Below, piece by piece: positions 17,124 to 24,499 of a stretch of DNA of 34,160 nt. Source of the stretch: Candidatus Kerfeldbacteria bacterium (GTDB taxonomy: Bacteria; Patescibacteriota; Patescibacteriia; UBA9570; XYC2-FULL-38-9); assembly GCA_018500015.2 (NCBI GenBank), contig JAHBAR020000042.1, forward strand, positions 1 through 34,160, in the 5' to 3' direction. Under the pieces are notes generated by a model. It had not been told where the DNA came from. It ran no database searches and saw only the letters and a list, made by a program, of their open reading frames with translations. The translations under genes and the position numbers were made by a program. How positions within the stretch are numbered: position 1 is the first letter of the stretch; every line of letters starts with the position of its first letter.

Positions 17124-18224
17124 ATGTTTGGCGCGACCACACAATTCTTAAGAAAAATCGACTGGATACTGCTGCTCAGTATCGGCACACTCCTTATTAT
17201 TGGTTCGCTTACTCAGTATAGTTTGAGTATTGAGCCCGGCGTGGTGATCTCTGAAAAAATGGTGCGCCAACTGGTGTATGTAGGTTTGGCCATTATTGTT
17301 TTTTTTGTCGCATCTTTTATAAATTACCGAGTGTATATTACGCGTCCAGCAGTCAGCGTGATATGTATGGTAGTGCTGCTCCTTGCTGTACTTATGTTTG
17401 GTCGAGAGTTTAATGGCGCGACAGGGTGGATTATTATTGGTCCGCTATCGACGCAACCTGTCGAATTGGTCAAGCTCTTGTTCATTATTTTTTTTGCAAC
17501 CATTATTCGCAGGCGCGGTGAACGTCAAGAACACATGAGTTACGAAAATATTGTTGTTACCGGCGGCGTTACCGCTCTTATACTATTGTTGATTTTTCAA
17601 CAGCCGGATTTAGGTTCAGCATTCATTATTTTTTGTGTGTGGGTTGGTCTATTAGCACTTGCTCGTGCACCAAAGTTGGTGATTGCAGGCGTTCTTCTCA
17701 TTGCAGTGCTTGCCGGAGTGATTGGATGGTTTTTTGTGTTTCAGCCATATCAAAAAGATCGCTTAAGTATTTTTCTCAATCGTTCCAGCGACCCGTTGGG
17801 AACAGGGTATAATATTACACAGTCTATTATTGCCGTGGGCTCAGGCGGATTGTGGGGTAAAGGGTTTGGAGAAGGGACCCAAAGCCAGTTGCAATTTTTG
17901 CCTGAAGCATCGTCTGATTTTGCGTTTGCCGTGGTTGCCGAAGAGTTTGGATTTGTTGGAGCGACCCTTGTCATCGTGAGTTTGTTCATGTTGTGTTTTC
18001 GTTTGATACGCACGATGCAGACGAGTAGTGATACATTCGTTTTCTTTTTTTGTGGAGGAGTCGTGGTGTATATGTTAGCTCAGAGTGTTGTTGTGATCGG
18101 TATGAACATGGGGATCATGCCTGTGACCGGTTTACCGTTGCCATTTATCAGCTCCGGAGGCTCTTCGCTGCTGACCACAGCAGCTATGTGCGGGATTGCG
18201 CATAGTATGTGGATTCGTGGCTAA
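17124..18224 (+). CDS. rodA: RodA/FtsW-family peptidoglycan glycosyltransferase
   Basis: SEDS-family membrane enzyme that polymerises lipid II into glycan strands. The 366-aa protein is strongly hydrophobic with about ten transmembrane segments. Diagnostic SEDS motifs are visible: FQQPDLGSA, KDRLSIFLNRSSDPLGTGYNITQS, GSGGLWGKGFGEGTQSQLQFLPE, SDFAFAVVAEEFGF and the C-terminal GLPLPFISSGGSS. The pattern favours RodA over FtsW, but no MreBCD or PBP2 is adjacent to confirm this. It follows the membrane protein gene at 16279 by 2 nt. Downstream the base composition changes abruptly to the GC-rich islet. Confidence 0.9.
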   Translation: MFGATTQFLRKIDWILLLSIGTLLIIGSLTQYSLSIEPGVVISEKMVRQLVYVGLAIIVFFVASFINYRVYITRPAVSVICMVVLLLAVLMFGREFNGATGWIIIGPLSTQPVELVKLLFIIFFATIIRRRGERQEHMSYENIVVTGGVTALILLLIFQQPDLGSAFIIFCVWVGLLALARAPKLVIAGVLLIAVLAGVIGWFFVFQPYQKDRLSIFLNRSSDPLGTGYNITQSIIAVGSGGLWGKGFGEGTQSQLQFLPEASSDFAFAVVAEEFGFVGATLVIVSLFMLCFRLIRTMQTSSDTFVFFFCGGVVVYMLAQSVVVIGMNMGIMPVTGLPLPFISSGGSSLLTTAAMCGIAHSMWIRG

Positions 18225-18247
18225 AAAGAGCCATTTTTATATGGGGG

Positions 18248-18276
18248 TTGAAATTTTTTCCGAAATGTGGTATATT
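18248..18276 (+). promoter_or_regulatory. Promoter of the GC-rich lipoprotein gene
   Basis: TTGAAA (18248-18253), a 17-nt spacer and TATATT (18271-18276) form a good sigma-70-type promoter. The expected start near 18283 gives a leader of about 80 nt. The leader contains the hairpin ATGGGGCA/TGCCCCAT (18324-18331 and 18345-18352) just before the SD. Confidence 0.7.
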
Positions 18277-18323
18277 TTTTTGTCTTTTTGCTCTATCCGT
18301 GGTGCTAAATATTAGCAGTATTG

Positions 18324-18366
18324 ATGGGGCAACAACTTCAACACTGCCCCATGGAGGTGCGCCATG
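18324..18366 (+). promoter_or_regulatory. Leader hairpin and strong SD before the lipoprotein start
   Basis: An 8-bp hairpin ATGGGGCA/TGCCCCAT with a 13-nt loop ends at 18352 and is followed at once by GGAGG (18353-18357), 6 nt before the ATG at 18364. A consensus SD is unusual here because nearly all other genes in the window start without one. The hairpin could affect ribosome access. Confidence 0.6.
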
Positions 18367-19314
18367 CGCACGGTTTTTTGGGTTTTTTTCGTAGTCTTGG
18401 CATCCTGCCAAGACTACGGTCTTGGCAAGGTCGACTCGGAGGGGGAGACGGCTCCCTCCTTCGAGTCCGGAGGCGGCAACGCCTCCGACACTGCTTGCCC
18501 GGGGGAGACCACCCCGGGCGGCAACAACGACCAGGACTGCGACGGCTACGCCGCCGCAGTCACCGACTGCGACGACGGCGACCCGTCGATTCACCCCGGC
18601 GCCGCCGAGGTCTGCGAGGATGGCATCGACCAGGACTGCGACGGCATCGACCTCGCCTGCCCGGACACGGGCGGCGGGGAAACCGGCGAGACCGCCGACA
18701 CCGCGGAGAGCGGCGACAGCGGGGAGACCGAGGACACGGGGTCCAGTGGGACCACCGCCATCGGCACGTTCACCGTGCCCGACGGCGCGACCCAGGTGAA
18801 CGCCTGGGTGCAGGTTCAGTGTCAGGACGACCCGTCGTCCTGTCTCGACATCCAGACGCTGCTCCAGCGTCTGACGTTGGCAAATGCCGACGGCTCTCTC
18901 ATTCTCGAGACGGATTTCACCGGCATTCTGGAGGTCTCTGACCTTCAGTGGTCCGGGGAGATCGCCGAGGTGGGGTGTGACGGGATGGAGGGGTGTAAGA
19001 CCCCCACCTACCCGCCCTTGGAGTTCTTCACGGACTCCAAGGACAACTCGGGGCTCGTCTTTACGGCCCCGGCCGGCTGCTACGCCGGTCCCTTCTCCTG
19101 CAACGTCGACCTCGACTGCGACCGGCCGGTGGTCGCGGGCACCGAGCTCTCGTTTACCGGCGCGCTGTGCCGGTACGACGAAGGGGAGGGGGATGTGCAG
19201 TTCCGACTGGGTATGGACTTTTTCGAGGAGCGGAACGGTACCTACATCTCGTCCATCGAGAAGGAGTGGATTTCGTTCCCTGTCGGCACCTGTTTCGAGG
19301 TGTTGACAAAATAG
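18364..19314 (+). CDS. Lipoprotein with MopE-type metal-binding repeat, foreign composition
   Basis: 316 aa, exported. The signal peptide MRTVFWVFFVVLASC has a lipobox LASC with the lipidated Cys at 15. Residues about 55-100 carry two Asp/Cys-rich units (DQDCDGYAAAVTDCDDGD, AAEVCEDGIDQDCDG). These match the 'putative metal-binding motif' seen in MopE and in many myxobacterial/deltaproteobacterial surface proteins, probably calcium or copper binding. An acidic Gly/Thr/Glu linker (101-131) leads to a Cys-containing, beta-rich C-terminal domain (132-316) that I do not recognise. Codons are strongly G/C-ending, unlike every neighbour, apart from the signal peptide. Promoter, SD and terminator are its own. 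Recent horizontal gain is the likeliest reading; a lipid-anchored surface metal or adhesion role is inference. Confidence 0.85.
   Translation: MRTVFWVFFVVLASCQDYGLGKVDSEGETAPSFESGGGNASDTACPGETTPGGNNDQDCDGYAAAVTDCDDGDPSIHPGAAEVCEDGIDQDCDGIDLACPDTGGGETGETADTAESGDSGETEDTGSSGTTAIGTFTVPDGATQVNAWVQVQCQDDPSSCLDIQTLLQRLTLANADGSLILETDFTGILEVSDLQWSGEIAEVGCDGMEGCKTPTYPPLEFFTDSKDNSGLVFTAPAGCYAGPFSCNVDLDCDRPVVAGTELSFTGALCRYDEGEGDVQFRLGMDFFEERNGTYISSIEKEWISFPVGTCFEVLTK
18390..18418. repeat. Perfect 13-bp palindrome inside the signal-peptide codons
   Basis: CGTAGTCTTGGCA (18390-18402), loop TCC, TGCCAAGACTACG (18406-18418). It sits at the lipobox codons, where the sequence turns from AT-rich to GC-rich. 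It is followed by a direct repeat of GTCTTGGCA (18394-18402 and 18419-18427). It is not followed by a T-run, so it is not a simple terminator. Confidence 0.8.
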
Positions 19315-19463
19315 GGGCTGGTCACCCCCACAACAACGGGCTTGCGGTCGCCCTAGAGTACCGTTGCGGTTCGTCGTGATGCCGCTTTCTCACCACGACA
19401 CTTCAATCTCAAAAGGAGATTCAAGTCCTGCAGATCGGGTTCAGACCCCGAAAGCATGCGGGG
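19315..19463 (+). other. Hairpin-rich non-coding 3' region of the islet
   Basis: No convincing gene. Consecutive small inverted repeats are visible: GTCGTG/CACGAC around 19373-19400, AATCTC/GAGATT with an AAAAG loop around 19404-19420, CGGGT/ACCCCG around 19435-19450. The string ends at the terminator. It could be a structured 3' UTR or a small RNA; no known RNA family is recognised. Composition falls from GC-rich to genome-like across it. Confidence 0.4.
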
Positions 19464-19515
19464 AAAAGGCCCTTAAGTGATGTTACGCAAGTAGCTCCTT
19501 AAGGCCTTTTTCTTT
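19464..19515 (+). terminator. Rho-independent terminator closing the islet
   Basis: AAAAGGCCCTTAAG (19464-19477) pairs with CTTAAGGCCTTTT (19498-19510), with one bulged C and a 20-nt loop, followed by TCTTTT. It ends transcription from the lipoprotein gene before the large inverted-repeat element. Confidence 0.75.
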
Positions 19516-19532
19516 TCCTAATAAAAGAGATG

Positions 19533-19742
19533 ACGTGGGTCCTGTCACCGATGCTTCCCTAGCCGTGCTCGCAGTACATCATTGGCATGCTGATGTACTT
19601 CTGCGCTTCGTCTAGGGAACCCGCATCGGTGCCACCCACTTTTACAGATTACATAGCGGGTGGTGCCAGACGTAGGGTTCCCGGCGCCACGCAGCCACGA
19701 AGTGGCGAGGACGACGGGATACGTGGGCGACAGGACCCGCGT
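19533..19742. repeat. 210-bp multibranched inverted-repeat element (element A)
   Basis: Closed by a 14-bp inverted repeat, ACGTGGGTCCTGTC (19533-19546) against GACAGGACCCGCGT (19729-19742), which allows one G-U pair. Inside are ACCGATGC+TTCCCTAG (19547-19562) pairing with CTAGGGAA and GCATCGGT (19612-19630); AGTACATCA/TGATGTACT (19573-19599); CCACCC/GGGTGG (19632-19663); ACGTA..TCCCG / CGGGA..TACGT (19670-19724) capped by GCCAC-GAA-GTGGC. The result is a cloverleaf-like fold on either strand. It has no ORF of interest. On the minus strand the first 37 nt and a later block match element C at 33771. It may be a MITE-like mobile palindrome or a structured RNA. Confidence 0.75.
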
Positions 19743-19773
19743 AACAAACGGAATATGTGAGAGTATAAAATGT

Positions 19774-19781
19774 GGTATAAT
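19774..19781 (+). promoter_or_regulatory. Extended -10 promoter of the UXS operon, probably leaderless
   Basis: TGGTATAAT (perfect TATAAT at 19776-19781 with the extended-10 TG at 19774? the TG dinucleotide occupies 19773-19774) lies 7 nt before the ATG at 19789. Transcription would start essentially at the start codon. No SD and no clear -35 are present. It probably drives the co-directional genes to 29531. Confidence 0.75.
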
Positions 19782-19788
19782 TTGTTGC

Positions 19789-20733
19789 ATGAAAACAATA
19801 CTCGTGACAGGGGGTGCGGGTTTTATTGGATCTCATCTCTCTGAAAGTCTCTTGACGCGCGGCGATCGTGTTATTTGTGTTGATAATTTTTACAGCTCAC
19901 AGCGAGAAAACGTTTCACATCTTCTTGAAAATCCAAATTTTCGTCTCATCGAACACGATGTCACACTTCCCATGATGTTTGAGTGCGATGAGATTTATCA
20001 TCTCGCGTGTCCAGCCTCGCCCGTGTATTACCAACACAATCCTGTCTACACTGTGCGCACAAATGTCTCTGGGTCGATCAACGTTCTTGATCTTGCCAAA
20101 AAACTAAGGATCAAAGTGCTGCTCACTTCAACCTCTGAAGTGTATGGCGACCCTGAAGTGCATCCACAACCTGAGACGTACGTTGGTCATGTGAACCCTA
20201 TTGGTCCGCGTGCCTGTTACGACGAAGGAAAGCGTTGTGCTGAAACATTGTTTTTCGATTATCATCGCGAATACAATGTCGACATTCGTGTTGCGCGCAT
20301 CTTCAACACATACGGTCCGCGCATGCACCCAGATGATGGGCGAGTGATTTCAAACTTCATCATGCAAGCGTTGCAACACCAACCGATCACCATCAATGGC
20401 GACGGTTCGCAAACGCGCTCGTTTCAATACGTTGATGATTGCGTGCGAGGACTTATAGCGCTCATGGACAACGCTGACATAGTTGGACCAGTGAACATTG
20501 GAAATCCAGAAGAGTATACGATTAAGGAGATGGCTGAGATTGTTCTAAAAAATATTCCTCAAACACAAAGTAAAATTGTGTTCACTCCAGCGGTCGTTGA
20601 TGATCCAAAGCAACGTAAGCCGGACATCACTCTTGCGCGCAACATCTTACAGTGGTCACCAAAAGTACCGTTTGAAAACGGACTCAAGCGTTCAATCCCG
20701 TATTATCGATCGTTTCTCTCAAATACAAAGTAA
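19789..20733 (+). CDS. UDP-glucuronate decarboxylase (UDP-xylose synthase)
   Basis: Extended short-chain dehydrogenase that converts UDP-glucuronate to UDP-xylose for envelope glycans. From the ATG at 19789 the protein is 314 aa and begins with the Rossmann motif MKTILVTGGAGFIGSH. Family-specific stretches are HLACPASPVYYQ, LTSTSEVYGDP, NPIGPRACYDEGKR (catalytic YxxxK: Y and K in CYDEGKR) and ARIFNTYGPRM. The ORF-track start at 19660 would read through element A and adds 43 residues unlike the family. First gene of a long plus-strand run. Confidence 0.93.
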   Translation: MKTILVTGGAGFIGSHLSESLLTRGDRVICVDNFYSSQRENVSHLLENPNFRLIEHDVTLPMMFECDEIYHLACPASPVYYQHNPVYTVRTNVSGSINVLDLAKKLRIKVLLTSTSEVYGDPEVHPQPETYVGHVNPIGPRACYDEGKRCAETLFFDYHREYNVDIRVARIFNTYGPRMHPDDGRVISNFIMQALQHQPITINGDGSQTRSFQYVDDCVRGLIALMDNADIVGPVNIGNPEEYTIKEMAEIVLKNIPQTQSKIVFTPAVVDDPKQRKPDITLARNILQWSPKVPFENGLKRSIPYYRSFLSNTK

Positions 20734-20735
20734 AT

Positions 20736-22778
20736 ATGCTGGAACGTCTCCTTTCTCCTCGCTCAATTGCCGTTATTGGTGCTTCCCATACAGTGGGGAA
20801 ACTGGGCTATGAGGTGTACAATAATTGTGTTCAGTTTGGATTTACCGGTAGCGTCTATCCAGTCAATTCCAAAGGCGGAAAAATTCGTGGAAAGAAGTGT
20901 TATGCATCTGTAGGTGCAATAGAGAAAGAGATTGACGTTGCTGTTATTGTTGTCCCAAAAGATGCTGTGGTGAGTGTTGTGGAAGAGTGCGGAAAAAAAC
21001 AGATTCCATATGTAGTCATAATCTCTGCAGGGTTTCGTGAAACAGGGGATGAAGGCGCTTCGCGCGAAAGACAGATAGAGACTCTTGCCAAGAAATATGC
21101 CATTCGTGTTTTGGGTCCAAACTGTTTAGGGTTCATCGTACCAAAAGCAAAACTCAACGCATCGTTTACAGAAGGGTTGCCAAAATCAGGTGGTGTTGCT
21201 CTTGTGTCGCAATCCGGAGCAATGTGCGTATCGATTCTTGATTGGGCACAAGATTCGGGCATGGGTTTTTCAACAGTGCTCACCATCGGCAACAAGCTTG
21301 ATATTTCTGAAATCGAAGCGCTTCAGTATCTTGAAAAAGACCCTGACACCTCAGTGATCGCGCTCTACTTAGAAAGTGTTGAGCGTGGTCAAGAGCTGCT
21401 TCAGCTTGCGCGCAGAATTACGGTAAAAAAACCGATCGTCTTGATTAAGAGTGGAGTCAGTCAACAAGGTGAAAGAGCTGTACAATCGCACACTGGATCC
21501 CTTGCTGGAAGTAGAGAAGCTATCAACGCACTGTGCCAAAAAGCCGGTATCATGCAAGTGCATTCTGTGCAAGAATTTTTTGATGTCATCCTTATTCTTT
21601 CGTGCGGCCGTATTCCTCAAGGTAGCAACATCGGTATTCTCACAAACGCTGGCGGACCCGGAGTGCTCACTGTTGATGCGATGGAAAACACGTTACTTTC
21701 GCTTGCGCATGTGAGTGGTGGTACACAAAACCTTTTGCGCTCAGTGCTTCCTGCTTCAGCGAGTGTTAAAAATCCAATCGATATTATTGGCGATGCAACT
21801 CCAGAGCGATATGAGCAAGCGTTGAATATTTTTGCCCCCATGTGTGATGCGTTGATTGTGATATTGACTCCGCAAATCATGACCGACCCTCTGCTAGCCG
21901 CGAAAAATATTATTTCAGTGTATAAAAAAAATCGCACCCCAATTATGTGTAGCTTTATGGGCGGCGGATCACTCCATCAAGCACGAACATTGTTACATGC
22001 AGCAGGCATTCCGCATGTATCCACTCCAGAGCGTGCAGTGCGTGCTTTGGATGTGCTTGAGCGTGCACGAAAAAACGAAGGCATGGTTGTGGCTCTTGAA
22101 GAAAAAACAACCGCTTCTTTTACACTTTCATCGAATACAGATCGTGTTCAACTCTCTACACAGGCTGTTGAGGAATTTTTGAACGCCCACGACATTCGAG
22201 CCTTCCGTTCTCAACTTCTTCACTCCTCATTTGAGTGTGATCGTATTCGCCACTTTCCTGTGGTGATGAAAATTGCCTCTCGTGACATTATTCACAAAAG
22301 CGCTGTTGGCGGTGTGCAGGTAAATATAGGCTCTGTAACAGAGGCGCAGCAGGCGTTTGAACGCATTACTCGCACTGTGCGTAGCGCTCACCCTGAAGCA
22401 GAGCTAGAAGGTGTGCTTGTGCAACCGTTGTTGAGTTACAAACAGCACGATCGCGAAATGTTTATTGGTATAAAAAAGGATTTTTCGTGCGGCATGGTGA
22501 TGGTGTGTGGTGTTGGTGGCACGGCTGTTGAAGTGTTGAAGGATGTTTCGTATGGTATCGCACCACTTTCAACTCAAGAAGCGATGCATATGGTGAGATC
22601 TCTCAAGAGCTTCCCACTGCTTGCTCATAACGACATTTCTGCCTTTGCTGAACTTCTTGTCAAAGTGTCACAGATTGGTGTACAGTACACAGGATTTTCA
22701 TCGCTCGATATGAATCCTGTTGTCCTTCACGAACGCAATGCTGGTTACACAATTCTTGATGCACGCATTCTTCTATGA
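20736..22778 (+). CDS. ADP-forming acetate/acyl-CoA synthetase, fused alpha-beta
   Basis: Converts acyl-CoA plus ADP and phosphate to acid, CoA and ATP, giving substrate-level ATP. The 680-aa protein has the alpha part first: a CoA-binding domain (SIAVIGASHTVGKLGYEV) and a succinyl-CoA-ligase-like domain (LGPNCLGF, VSQSGAMC). The phosphohistidine motif SHTGSLAGS is near 250. An ATP-grasp beta part follows from about 470 (FPVVMKIASRDIIHKSAVGGV). The order and length fit the single-chain enzymes of archaea and some bacteria. It starts 2 nt after the UXS stop, and its stop overlaps the gpmI start as ATGA. The natural acyl substrate cannot be told from sequence. Confidence 0.9.
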   Translation: MLERLLSPRSIAVIGASHTVGKLGYEVYNNCVQFGFTGSVYPVNSKGGKIRGKKCYASVGAIEKEIDVAVIVVPKDAVVSVVEECGKKQIPYVVIISAGFRETGDEGASRERQIETLAKKYAIRVLGPNCLGFIVPKAKLNASFTEGLPKSGGVALVSQSGAMCVSILDWAQDSGMGFSTVLTIGNKLDISEIEALQYLEKDPDTSVIALYLESVERGQELLQLARRITVKKPIVLIKSGVSQQGERAVQSHTGSLAGSREAINALCQKAGIMQVHSVQEFFDVILILSCGRIPQGSNIGILTNAGGPGVLTVDAMENTLLSLAHVSGGTQNLLRSVLPASASVKNPIDIIGDATPERYEQALNIFAPMCDALIVILTPQIMTDPLLAAKNIISVYKKNRTPIMCSFMGGGSLHQARTLLHAAGIPHVSTPERAVRALDVLERARKNEGMVVALEEKTTASFTLSSNTDRVQLSTQAVEEFLNAHDIRAFRSQLLHSSFECDRIRHFPVVMKIASRDIIHKSAVGGVQVNIGSVTEAQQAFERITRTVRSAHPEAELEGVLVQPLLSYKQHDREMFIGIKKDFSCGMVMVCGVGGTAVEVLKDVSYGIAPLSTQEAMHMVRSLKSFPLLAHNDISAFAELLVKVSQIGVQYTGFSSLDMNPVVLHERNAGYTILDARILL

Positions 22779-24487
22779 CGACTCCCGGTCAACAACTGTT
22801 TCCCGAAGGCATTCCAACACCACCACAAGATGCAGGAGTATTTAGGGCTCAATCAATCTCAGGTGAAGCGCATGTACAACCAGCCGCTCGTTTTACCGGC
22901 AAGCCACTTACCCCATTGGTTCTGTTAATTCTTGATGGATGGGGTGTTGCGCCTGCGTCGCGCGGCAACGCAATTACGTTGGCTCGTACGCCAAATATGA
23001 ATCGCCTGATGAGCATGTATCCTACCGTTACTCTTCACGCTTCAGGCGAAGTTGTGGGGCTGCCGTGGGCGGAGATGGGCAATTCAGAAGTAGGTCACTT
23101 GAACATTGGTACAGGCAAAATCATCTACCAGAATTTACCGATGATCAACAAAGCTATTTCAGATGGATCTTTTTTTCGTAACGATGCTTTTTTGCAAGCT
23201 ACGGCTGCAGTACAAGAGCGCACATCCAAACTCCATATTGTTGGTATGGTGAGCCCTGGAGGCATTCATTCCAGTCAGGATCACGTATTTGCCTTGCTTG
23301 AATTTTTTCGCAATCAAGGTCTTGGCAAGGAAGTGTTTGTTCATGCAATTTTAGATGGACGCGACACGCAAAAAGATGCGGCGTTAAAAAGCATCGCAAA
23401 GCTCGAAACAAAAATGCACGAAACAGGGGTTGGCACGATTGCTTCACTGTCCGGCCGCTTTTATGCCATGGACCGTGACAATCATTGGGAACGTACTGAA
23501 AAAGCGTACAATGCGATGCGGCATGGAAGATCTGAACACACAACAGATAGTCCGTTGAAAGCCATTGAAGAGTCGTATCGACAGCATATTTTTGATGAAG
23601 AGTTTCCGCCAACAGTTGTTGTTGGGGTTGACGGAAAACCGGTCACAGAGATTGGTGATAATGATGTGGTGATTTTTTTTAACTTTCGTGCTGATCGTGC
23701 TCGGCAGCTTACAAAAACATTTGTGCTCCCAACTTTTCAAAAGTTTGATCGTGGCACGCCAATTGCAAACCTTATGTTCATTACCATGACAGAGTATGAA
23801 CGTAATCTGCCGGTGACTATCGCTTTTCAACCTGACCACGCACGGTTTAACATCGCGCGCATGGTGTCAGAAGCTGGTATGCGACAACTGCATATCGCGG
23901 AAACGGAAAAGTATGCGCACGTTACATTTTTTTTTAATGGCGGCAGCGAAGAGGAGTATGCTCATGAAGATCGCGTACTGATTCCTTCACCGCGCGTCAT
24001 CTCATATGCCGAGACGCCAGAGATGTCTGTGAGAGCGGTTGCTGATCGCATCATTCAAGAGTTGCAGCATGGGCGCTATCAATGTATTGTGACAAACTTT
24101 GCAAATGCTGACATGGTTGGCCATACAGGCAATTTACAAGCGGCGATTCAAGCCATTGAAGCTACCGATGAAGCGATCGGGCGTGTTGCTCAGCAGGTAC
24201 TGAACATGAATGGAACACTTGTTGTGACCGCTGACCATGGAAACGCAGAAGAGATGATTAATTTGCAAACAGGGGAGATCGATAAAGAGCATTCCACAAA
24301 CCCTGTTCCATGCATCATGGCCAATAGCTTGCTCGCATCCCAGCGATCCCTTTGGCCTCCGGTACTTGATGGGAATCTCTCCTCTTTGCAGCCGGTTGGC
24401 GTTCTTTCAGATGTGGCTCCAACTGTGCTACAATTGCTCGGAATTCAGCCACCATCTGAAATGACATCACGAAGCCTTATTCGATAG
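22775..24487 (+). CDS. gpmI: 2,3-bisphosphoglycerate-independent phosphoglycerate mutase
   Basis: Interconverts 3- and 2-phosphoglycerate in glycolysis; a two-metal enzyme of the alkaline phosphatase superfamily. Motifs: ILDGWG with the first metal Asp, the catalytic serine in EMGNSEVGHLNIG, HAILDGRDT, GRFYAMDRDNHWER, FNFRADRARQ and TADHGNAEEM. The 570 aa exceed the usual 510-520 because about 45 residues precede the normal start (KPLTPLVLLILDGWG). That Pro/Gln/Ala-rich extension has no alternative ATG between it and the core, and the ATG overlaps the preceding stop as ATGA, so the extension is probably real. Confidence 0.95.
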   Translation: MTTPGQQLFPEGIPTPPQDAGVFRAQSISGEAHVQPAARFTGKPLTPLVLLILDGWGVAPASRGNAITLARTPNMNRLMSMYPTVTLHASGEVVGLPWAEMGNSEVGHLNIGTGKIIYQNLPMINKAISDGSFFRNDAFLQATAAVQERTSKLHIVGMVSPGGIHSSQDHVFALLEFFRNQGLGKEVFVHAILDGRDTQKDAALKSIAKLETKMHETGVGTIASLSGRFYAMDRDNHWERTEKAYNAMRHGRSEHTTDSPLKAIEESYRQHIFDEEFPPTVVVGVDGKPVTEIGDNDVVIFFNFRADRARQLTKTFVLPTFQKFDRGTPIANLMFITMTEYERNLPVTIAFQPDHARFNIARMVSEAGMRQLHIAETEKYAHVTFFFNGGSEEEYAHEDRVLIPSPRVISYAETPEMSVRAVADRIIQELQHGRYQCIVTNFANADMVGHTGNLQAAIQAIEATDEAIGRVAQQVLNMNGTLVVTADHGNAEEMINLQTGEIDKEHSTNPVPCIMANSLLASQRSLWPPVLDGNLSSLQPVGVLSDVAPTVLQLLGIQPPSEMTSRSLIR

Positions 24488-24499
24488 AGCAATCCGAGT

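Noticed and set aside
18406-18430. The 13-bp palindrome in the lipoprotein gene as a terminator.
   Set aside because: No T-run follows on the plus strand and the coding frame continues through it.
18321-18941. Long alternative ORFs (206, 125, 140 aa) on both strands of the GC-rich islet.
   Set aside because: They are Arg/Pro-rich shadows typical of GC-rich DNA; only the 18364 frame has a signal peptide, repeat motif and SD.
19315-19463. A tRNA or tmRNA in the hairpin region (TTCAAGTCC and GGTTCAGACC resemble T-arm sequences).
   Set aside because: The stems next to these loops do not pair as a T-arm, and no acceptor stem or CCA end is found.
18225-19530. The GC-rich segment as an assembly chimera or vector contamination.
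   Set aside because: Promoter, start codon and signal-peptide codons lie in AT-richer sequence continuous with the flank, and composition returns gradually. Read mapping would still be needed to exclude it fully.
19655-19667. GGGTGGTGCC inside element A looks like a T-box bulge (UGGNRCC).
   Set aside because: No A1/A2 helices flank it, the downstream gene is a UDP-sugar enzyme, and the matching position in element C does not keep the motif.
19660-19788. N-terminal extension of the UXS ORF (43 residues).
   Set aside because: It reads through the inverted-repeat element and the promoter; the family start is MKTILVTGG at 19789.
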